Assembly: GCA_021228405.1 (NCBI GenBank)
Contig: JAJQRF010000003.1
Span: 89,581 to 153,580 of the forward strand
Reading direction: 5' to 3'
DNA from: Pyrinomonadaceae bacterium
GTDB taxonomy: Bacteria; Acidobacteriota; Blastocatellia; Pyrinomonadales; Pyrinomonadaceae
Length of the DNA: 64,000 nucleotides
How positions within the stretch are numbered: the first letter of the stretch is position 1; every line of letters begins with the position of its first letter. This document shows positions 58,787 through 64,000 of the stretch, piece after piece. A program made the position numbers and the translations under genes. Under the pieces are notes generated by a model. The model saw nothing but the letters and a program-made list of their open reading frames with translations. It made no database searches and was not told the origin of the DNA.

Positions 58787-59350
58787 TTAAAGATCGGTTT
58801 TTCTAGGCGCGGCGGGACGATAATAAGCGTTTCCGCGCGCCTTCATTTCGGCTTTTTTGCCGAGCGTGTGAATGGCTGATTCGAGCAATTCGTTCGTATC
58901 GATCAGGAAATTTGCCGTTCCCGTGACCTCGACTTCGCGATCTCTGAATTGGATAATCATATAATTTTTGGTCTTTTTCAGGAGCCCGCCGCCGATTCCC
59001 GCGCCGAAAACCGGCACTGCGCTGATGGCTCTGCCCGTTCCCGACTGAACTTTTTTCGAGCTTGGCGACACGATCAGCATCGTTTCATAGGGAATTGCGA
59101 ACATTTCCTTTTTGTCTTCGCCGTAGAAAACCAGACGTTCGTTCACATCGTCAAATTTGAGCGTTCCGTGCGCTTTTCCTTCGTAGCCGAACATTCCGCC
59201 TTCGTAGCGCGCCTCAAAAGATTCGGGCGCGGGCTTTACGTCAGCCGCAGGTTTTGCATCGGAAGTTTTTTCCGGCGGACGCGGTTGCGCGGAAACTGCC
59301 GAAGCAAACGAAAACAAGCCGAAAGCAAGTAAAAATAATACTTTTTTCAT
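58787..59350 (-). CDS. Secreted hypothetical protein
   Basis: 187 aa with a signal peptide (about 1-22, VLFLLAFGLFSFASAVSAQ). A proline/alanine-rich segment (PRPPEKTSDAKPAADVKPAP) leads to a beta-rich domain (about 50-165): RYEGGMFGYEGKAHGTLKFDD, RLVFYGEDKKEMFAIPYE and NYMIIQFRDREVEVTG. This resembles PH-like or GRAM-like beta-barrels, but no family can be named. It is convergent with rsmE across an inverted repeat. Confidence 0.78.
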   Translation of the reverse strand: MKKVLFLLAFGLFSFASAVSAQPRPPEKTSDAKPAADVKPAPESFEARYEGGMFGYEGKAHGTLKFDDVNERLVFYGEDKKEMFAIPYETMLIVSPSSKKVQSGTGRAISAVPVFGAGIGGGLLKKTKNYMIIQFRDREVEVTGTANFLIDTNELLESAIHTLGKKAEMKARGNAYYRPAAPRKTDL

Positions 59351-59402
59351 AATTTTTATCCTGAAGTTTTGGAAATTTTTATCGAAATTTTGAATCTCAA
59401 AC

Positions 59403-59993
59403 TTATAGACGCATCCCGCCCATAGTTCGTTGCCAAGCCAGCGTTTGTTTTAAAACGCCGAGCCGCTGTTTGTCCGATTCGGAGCAATCGAGCGTCAGTT
59501 GGGCGATGATCGCTTCGAGCAGTGGAACGGCGAAAAGTCCGGCGTGGGCAACGATCTGTGAGTAATAATGTATTTGCAGACAATCGTTTTCGTCCGTGTG
59601 AAATTTTTTCACTTCGTCCGCTTCGATCTTGAAAACTTCCTGTCCCGCCGGAACGACGCGGCGCGGCACACCGTGCACGATCTTTCCCGTTTCGTCTTTT
59701 ACGCCGAGCAGTAAAATGCCGACCAGAAAGCCCTGTTCGTTCAAATAATCGGGGCTGAATGAACCGAGTTCGGGTTTCGGCGAAAGACGCGGACCAAAGC
59801 TCGCATAATCGGGGTTGACGAGCATCGAATTGTAAATAACGCCGACGATTTCTTCGCGCTCCATCGGCAGATTGACGAACTGGGCAAAACCGTAATCTTC
59901 AAACGAAGGCGGATTTGCCGCGTCGAGTTCGTCGATGATCTGCGCGACGTAATCGATATGAGAATTAGATTTAATGATCTTTGCGATTTTCAT
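59403..59993 (-). CDS. Hypothetical cytosolic protein
   Basis: 196 aa, no signal or membrane segment. IIKSNSHIDYVAQIIDELDA at the start is followed by a beta-rich region, FVNLPMEREEIVGVIYNSMLVNPDYASFGP, and PRRVVPAGQEVFKIEADEVKKFH. LQIHYYSQIVAHAGLFAVPLLEAIIAQL and a C-terminal helix CSESDKQRLGVLKQTLAWQR follow. The arrangement recalls small proteins often encoded next to NurA/HerA-type ATPases, and a NurA gene lies about 740 bp upstream on the same strand. That link is an inference from position. Confidence 0.75.
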   Translation of the reverse strand: MKIAKIIKSNSHIDYVAQIIDELDAANPPSFEDYGFAQFVNLPMEREEIVGVIYNSMLVNPDYASFGPRLSPKPELGSFSPDYLNEQGFLVGILLLGVKDETGKIVHGVPRRVVPAGQEVFKIEADEVKKFHTDENDCLQIHYYSQIVAHAGLFAVPLLEAIIAQLTLDCSESDKQRLGVLKQTLAWQRTMGGMRL

Positions 59994-60200
59994 TCGGTAA
60001 ACTATTTTCTGTTGAAACTACGGGCTTCGGAACGCCTTTCCGGAAATCTATCCGCAAAAATCGGGTTCCGAAACCGCATTTTTCTGCTTCGACCCCGAAT
60101 GTTCCGGCTTCAAACTTCAATCTTCGCGTTCGGAACTCCGCCTGATGAGTTTTGAACTTAAGTCGTCGGGTTCCAAACCAGACAAATGCGGCTTTTTACC
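59994..60200. other. 207-bp spacer with scattered TTCGGAAC/GTTCCGAA words
   Basis: No gene is seen. Related words in both orientations occur near 60025, 60064, 60106, 60128 and 60169 without fixed spacing. Confidence 0.45.
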
Positions 60201-60728
60201 TCAAAATTGCCGTCCGAGGTTCGGCACGACATACAAAAGCCACCAGAGAAGCATTTGCACGGACAACACGACAAAGCTCAGACCGATACTTATCAAAGCG
60301 AGTTTCTTACCGCCGAGCTTCGGATGCTTGACGGCGACGGCATAACCGAAACCGCCGACCACGAAAGTGAACGGGATGAACAAAATTCCCAGATAAGGAA
60401 CCATCGAATAAACCAGACACGCCCAAGCCGTATGCGCGACCTGATTTTCATTTTTTTCAAATAAATCCTCTTGTGTTTCCGTTTCTTCGACCTCAAATCC
60501 GAACGATGTTCCCTGCAAATTATAGGACGAGCGCAGATTATCGAGCGGTTCGTAATCTTCAAACAAAATCTTTCCGCAAGTATTGCAAAACCTTGCGCTT
60601 TGCCGCATCACTTCAGCACCGCAAGCCGAACATATTTTCTTCGCGGAAAGCGGGAAAACCGACGCGGAAAACGACTGACGGGTTTGCGACCGTTTTTCAT
60701 TTTCCATTGTCCGTTTTCCGTTTTCCAT
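60201..60728 (-). CDS. Zinc-ribbon membrane protein
   Basis: 175 aa. A zinc ribbon (CSACGAEVMRQSARFCNTCG, about 33-52) precedes an acidic linker and two membrane segments: TAWACLVYSMVPYLGILFIPFTFVVGGFGYAVAV and LALISIGLSFVVLSVQMLLWWLLYVV. The first 25-30 residues come from repeated GGAAAA-like DNA and are poorly constrained; a later ATG (7th codon) may be used. Its start overlaps the NurA stop by 1 bp, so the two are coupled. Function unknown; the zinc ribbon may be a protein-contact module. Confidence 0.8.
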   Translation of the reverse strand: MENGKRTMENEKRSQTRQSFSASVFPLSAKKICSACGAEVMRQSARFCNTCGKILFEDYEPLDNLRSSYNLQGTSFGFEVEETETQEDLFEKNENQVAHTAWACLVYSMVPYLGILFIPFTFVVGGFGYAVAVKHPKLGGKKLALISIGLSFVVLSVQMLLWWLLYVVPNLGRQF

Positions 60729-61939
60729 TATCTTCTTCTGCCTTTGCTCGCGTTTTTGCGCGACACACTGAAATTCAGTTTTTCACGATTGGCAAAGTCT
60801 TGTAAAGCCCGAAGAAAAATTTCGCGGTCGCGGACGGTGATAACGGCGGTTTGGTCGGCGGTTTCGAGCGGATACGGATAACCCAGACCGATCACGCATT
60901 CGGCGCGAACCGTGTTCAAAACTTCTTCGAGCAAACCTTCCTCGTAAACCCACGCGGGAATGTCCAAACGCGCGGGCGCATTATCCGAGGTCGTTTGCAG
61001 ATAAACGAAACCGACGAGCGATCTGCCCGTTTCAGGTTCGATAAAAGCCTTCAAGCCTTTGCGGTCGGAATAGCAAAAACACGTGCGGTCGCCCCAGTTT
61101 TCAAGGATCGGCGCAAAATTTTCGATCTCCGAATGCAGGATCGTCGCATCGTAGAGCGTTTTTTTGTCGGCGTTTTGTTTATCTGAAAAAGCGTCGAGCA
61201 AATGGATCAGATCGCGCGAAAAACTGCGGTCAACGTAGCCGACGAGCGGAACTTTCGCGTCACGGGAAAGCCTCACCAGATTAACGACGGCACGAATAAA
61301 ACTATTTTGCAGATCGGTTTGCGGAAGCGAAAAAGAAACGAGCAGAGTGTTGTCGAAAAATGCCAGCGGCATTTTTTCGCCGCGTTCCTGCCAGCCTTTT
61401 TTCCTGCTCAAAAACTCCGTCGTTTTCTGCACTTCCGCGTGAAAGCGTTTTTCACCGACACGCGTTTCTGGGTTCATCGGCTCTTCCTGCAATTCGAGCA
61501 AAACCTTCGGCGAAAGAATCTCGAAATAAGCATTTTTCTCGTATCGCTGTGCGTCGTTATGCGGATTTTCAAACCAGCCGATCTGAATCGCACCGACGGG
61601 CAAAGACGTATCTTTTTCCGCGTAAATCTGGCTTCCGTCCGCCGCAAAGGTCGTGCGGTTTTGCAAAATTTCATTCGCCCAAGCGCGCGCTTCTTCGTGA
61701 TTTTTCCACGTTTCGGAAAATGAAAAAGTGAAATTATCGTTTTTCAATTCGTCCGCAGGAATCGCCCCGATGTTTTCGTGACGCGCCAGCTTTTCCTGCA
61801 AAACTGCAAATTCGGTCTGTTCGAGCCGCCGCAGAGCGTCGAGATAAAACGCCAGATCGGTCGCCTGTTCGCGGGCGTAAAGCTGAAAATCTTCGCGCTG
61901 TTGATGAAGCTCGCTCGTGAGCAATTCGCGGTAAAGCAT
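60728..61939 (-). CDS. NurA-domain 5'-3' nuclease-like protein
   Basis: About 403 aa from the ATG at 61939 (MLYRELLTSELHQQRED). An upstream TTG at 61957 gives a less likely start in the terminator. The NurA domain (about 60-390) opens with FAADGSQIYAEKDTSLPVGA, whose DGS motif has the catalytic Asp, and later acidic positions lie in VPLVGYVDRSFSRDLIHLL. NurA nucleases usually pair with the HerA ATPase in end resection, but no herA gene is seen here. It overlaps a zinc-ribbon membrane protein gene downstream. Confidence 0.87.
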   Translation of the reverse strand: MLYRELLTSELHQQREDFQLYAREQATDLAFYLDALRRLEQTEFAVLQEKLARHENIGAIPADELKNDNFTFSFSETWKNHEEARAWANEILQNRTTFAADGSQIYAEKDTSLPVGAIQIGWFENPHNDAQRYEKNAYFEILSPKVLLELQEEPMNPETRVGEKRFHAEVQKTTEFLSRKKGWQERGEKMPLAFFDNTLLVSFSLPQTDLQNSFIRAVVNLVRLSRDAKVPLVGYVDRSFSRDLIHLLDAFSDKQNADKKTLYDATILHSEIENFAPILENWGDRTCFCYSDRKGLKAFIEPETGRSLVGFVYLQTTSDNAPARLDIPAWVYEEGLLEEVLNTVRAECVIGLGYPYPLETADQTAVITVRDREIFLRALQDFANREKLNFSVSRKNASKGRRR

Positions 61940-61955
61940 TTTCAAATTGTAATGC

Positions 61956-61996
61956 AAAAAGGCTCGAATTGAAATCGTTCAATCAAGCCTTTTATT
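61956..61996 (-). terminator. Rho-independent terminator after gpmI
   Basis: On the minus strand, AAAAGGCTTGATTGAA pairs with TTCAATTCGAGCCTTTTT around CGAT. Confidence 0.9.
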
Positions 61997-62008
61997 GAAA
62001 AATAAAGT

Positions 62009-62094
62009 CAGAACTATCTGCGGTAGCGGATGGGTGAAATCTTAATTTCTCAATCTTTTACCTGTAACCCGTCCGCTACCGCAGGCGGTTCTGA
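62009..62094. repeat. Inverted repeat with CTGCGGTAGCGGA arms
   Basis: TCAGAACTATCTGCGGTAGC pairs with GCTACCGCAGGCGGTTCTGA, and CGGATGGG with CCCGTCCG, across about 35 nt. It lies between gpmI and the NurA gene. Confidence 0.75.
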
Positions 62095-62108
62095 CCTGTA
62101 TGTCAAAA

Positions 62109-63662
62109 TTAATGTTCGACGCGCAAGTCTTTTCCGGTCATTTCTTCGGGTTTTTCGATGCCTAAGATTCCTAAAATGGTCGGTGCAATGTCTTCGAGTG
62201 CGCCATCCTCGCGGAGTTTCGTTCCGTTCGCGTGTTCGTCGACGAGATGAAACGGGACAGGGTTTGCGGTCGGCAAAGGATTCGGTTCGCCCGTCAAAAT
62301 GTCCGCCATTTCCTCGCAGTTTCCGTGCGACGAGGTGACGATTGCCACGCCGTCGATCTCACGGATTTTTTCCAGAATTCCGCCCAAACAAGTATCGACG
62401 TATTGCACGGCTTCGATGGTTTTTTCGAGATTTCCCGTTTGTGCGACCAGATCGGGTGCGGGCAGATTGATGATAAAAACGTCATTTTCGCCTGCATCCA
62501 GACCGCGCAAGAACTTGTCGGTAATTTTGAAACTGCTCATTTCAGGCTGAGTTTCATACGTCGCAATTTTCGGCGAAGGCACTAAGATGCGTTGTTCGCA
62601 AGGGTGTTCGACTTCCGCGCCGCCGTTGAAAAAATAGGTCACGTGCGGGTAACGCTCGGTTTCCGTGACGCGGCAATTCAAAACGCCGTTTTCGGCGAAA
62701 ACCTGCGCGAGCACGTTCATCTCGGATTCGGGACGAAACGCGACCGGCAGATTGAAACTGCGGTCGTATTCGGTCAGGCAAACGGCGTGAATGATCGGTT
62801 TGCTCAGTGATGAAATATCGTTCGGGTCTTGGACGGCAAGCGATTTGACGAGCTGGCGCATCCCGTCCGAACGGTGATTGAAGAAAAAGACGACATCGCC
62901 GTTTTTGATCGTCGTTAAAGGCACGCCGGGTTCTTTTTCCAAAACGATCGGCGCGATAAATTCGTCGGCAATTCCGCGCAGGAACGAGCTGCGAATCGCC
63001 GAAACCGCATCCGAAGCACGTTCGCCTTCGGCGTGGACGAGCATCGTGTAAGCACGCGCCGTGCGTTCCCAGTTCTGGTTGCGATCCATCGCGTAATAAC
63101 GCCCGCAGAGCGTGGCAATGCGTCCGAGCCCGATGTCCGCCAGTTTGATCTCGATCGCTTCGGCGTAAATGTCCGCCGTGCGCGGCGCAACGTCGCGCCC
63201 GTCCAGAATGCCGTGCAGAAAAACGTCCGTAAAGCCTTTGACCTTTGCCATCCGCAAAAGTGCGAAAAGACTTTCGGGCATCGAATGGACTTCGCCGTCG
63301 CTCATCAATCCGATCAGGTGAATCGTCGAATTATTCGCTTTTGCAACCTCGAAGGCGTTTTCCAACACTTGGTTTTCAAAAAATTTTCCCGTCGCCACCG
63401 CCGACGCAATCCGTGAAACGTCCGTCTGCACGATGCGACCCGCGCCGATGTTCAAGTGTCCGACTTCGGAGCTTCCCGCCGAATCGGGCGAAAGTCCGAC
63501 GCGCATTCCCGCCGCCGAAATATTCGTTTTCGGGTATTTCGAGCAGATTTCATCGTAATAAGGCGTATGCGCGAGCGCGATGGCGTTGCCTTCACGTTTC
63601 GGTGAAAAACCCCAACCATCGACAATTATCAGCGCGAGCGGTCTTTTATTTCCGTTGTTCAT
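62109..63662 (-). CDS. gpmI: 2,3-bisphosphoglycerate-independent phosphoglycerate mutase
   Basis: 517 aa from the ATG at 63662 (MNNGNKRPLALIIVDGWGFS), the usual iPGM length. Upstream in-frame ATGs to 63722 add 20 unlikely residues. Metal-binding and catalytic marks are IVDGWGFS, the nucleophile Ser in DSAGSSEVGHLNIGAGR, LHGILDGRDVAPR, GRYYAMDRNQNWER, FFFNHRSDGMRQL and TSSHGNCEEM. It interconverts 3- and 2-phosphoglycerate in glycolysis with two Mn2+. Monocistronic on the minus strand with a terminator after it. Confidence 0.95.
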   Translation of the reverse strand: MNNGNKRPLALIIVDGWGFSPKREGNAIALAHTPYYDEICSKYPKTNISAAGMRVGLSPDSAGSSEVGHLNIGAGRIVQTDVSRIASAVATGKFFENQVLENAFEVAKANNSTIHLIGLMSDGEVHSMPESLFALLRMAKVKGFTDVFLHGILDGRDVAPRTADIYAEAIEIKLADIGLGRIATLCGRYYAMDRNQNWERTARAYTMLVHAEGERASDAVSAIRSSFLRGIADEFIAPIVLEKEPGVPLTTIKNGDVVFFFNHRSDGMRQLVKSLAVQDPNDISSLSKPIIHAVCLTEYDRSFNLPVAFRPESEMNVLAQVFAENGVLNCRVTETERYPHVTYFFNGGAEVEHPCEQRILVPSPKIATYETQPEMSSFKITDKFLRGLDAGENDVFIINLPAPDLVAQTGNLEKTIEAVQYVDTCLGGILEKIREIDGVAIVTSSHGNCEEMADILTGEPNPLPTANPVPFHLVDEHANGTKLREDGALEDIAPTILGILGIEKPEEMTGKDLRVEH

Positions 63663-63823
63663 ACTCGTTCCAATCGTGACGTTCCAATTTTCGTTAATAT
63701 TGCTAAACATTTCTTGATTCAATCAGCTTTGACTTAACGAAAACCGGCGAACACATCTAATTTTAGTTTGTAAATTTGCTGCCTGACCGGACTTCCTTTT
63801 CGATTATAAACCGAAACGTAAAA

Positions 63824-64000
63824 TTAGTAAGCATTCGGCGCAGGTTTTTCCATCCAGCGTTCGGGAAATTTCAATCCGTGAAAGCCGAATTGTTCGTAAA
63901 GCGTATGTGCGTCCTTCGTCGCCAAAATCCAACGGCGTAAGTTTTGAAGTTCGGGATACTCGACGATCGTTTCCATCAGCCATTTGCTCAAACCTTTCCC
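63824..64000 (-). CDS. GNAT-family N-acetyltransferase, C-terminal part
   Basis: The gene enters from beyond the right edge; the 58 C-terminal residues are in the window, ending FPERWMEKPAPNAY-stop. GKGLSKWLMETIVEYP is the GNAT acetyl-CoA loop and helix (R/Q-x-x-G-x-G/A-like position), and WILATKDAHTLYEQFGF is the beta-strand and YxxxGF signature. It probably transfers acetyl from acetyl-CoA to an amine, substrate unknown. The start lies outside the window. Confidence 0.85.
   Translation of the reverse strand, partial: GKGLSKWLMETIVEYPELQNLRRWILATKDAHTLYEQFGFHGLKFPERWMEKPAPNAY

Overview
The window is about 64 kb of bacterial chromosome with moderate G+C. Genes are densely packed on both strands, and many spacers are built from repeats. 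No rRNA, transposase, integrase or phage gene was seen. Three separate genes carry FG-GAP/VCBS-type repeats of the form D-x-D-G-D-G-K-x-D, and Uma2-family proteins are also present. This content fits an Acidobacteriota of class Blastocatellia (Pyrinomonadaceae-like). The placement is an inference from gene content and is not proven by a marker gene.

Layout. 1-5.1 kb: hisS, hutH, a gamma-carbonic-anhydrase-like protein and an FMN reductase. 5.5-9.5 kb: a giant secreted M36 metallopeptidase. 10.2-16.5 kb: a minus-strand signalling block, consisting of a PocR/GAF/GGDEF cyclase, an ATPase with a C-terminal RsbW-like kinase domain, a STAS protein and a GAF/HD-GYP phosphodiesterase. 16.7-19.6 kb: stress-type and unknown proteins. 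19.7-21.5 kb: an EcoRV-type restriction-modification pair. 21.6-32.5 kb: a complete peptide ABC transporter operon with two Uma2 genes interleaved. 32.5-41.7 kb: coaE, a MazG-like protein, folD, an FG-GAP protein, a lytic transglycosylase, a CusF-SCO1 copper protein, a UBP zinc finger and a thioredoxin-like protein. 42.1-48.7 kb: a 2-oxoacid:ferredoxin oxidoreductase locus (flavoprotein, fused gamma-alpha, beta) broken up by accessory genes. 48.7-55.6 kb: threonine aldolase, a large unknown protein, cmk, tRNA-Arg, tRNA-His, a subtilase and another FG-GAP protein. 55.7-64 kb: split heptose kinase/adenylyltransferase, rsmE, several unknowns, a NurA-domain protein, gpmI and the end of a GNAT acetyltransferase.

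Most notable. (1) The restriction enzyme keeps the EcoRV catalytic residues and the GSGNT recognition loop. Reading by eye I found no GATATC in the window, against roughly 15-18 expected by chance. (2) Three unrelated spacers carry arrays of about 21-nt units with different consensus words but the same two-helical-turn period (20-21, 21 and 21 nt). (3) The last 59 bp of the oxidoreductase gamma-alpha gene recur 768 bp downstream. The two copies bracket a small toxin-antitoxin-like island with a frameshifted antitoxin-like gene, and each copy preserves the C-terminal reading frame. (4) Many spacers are long imperfect palindromes made of short repeated words, and several belong to shared families.
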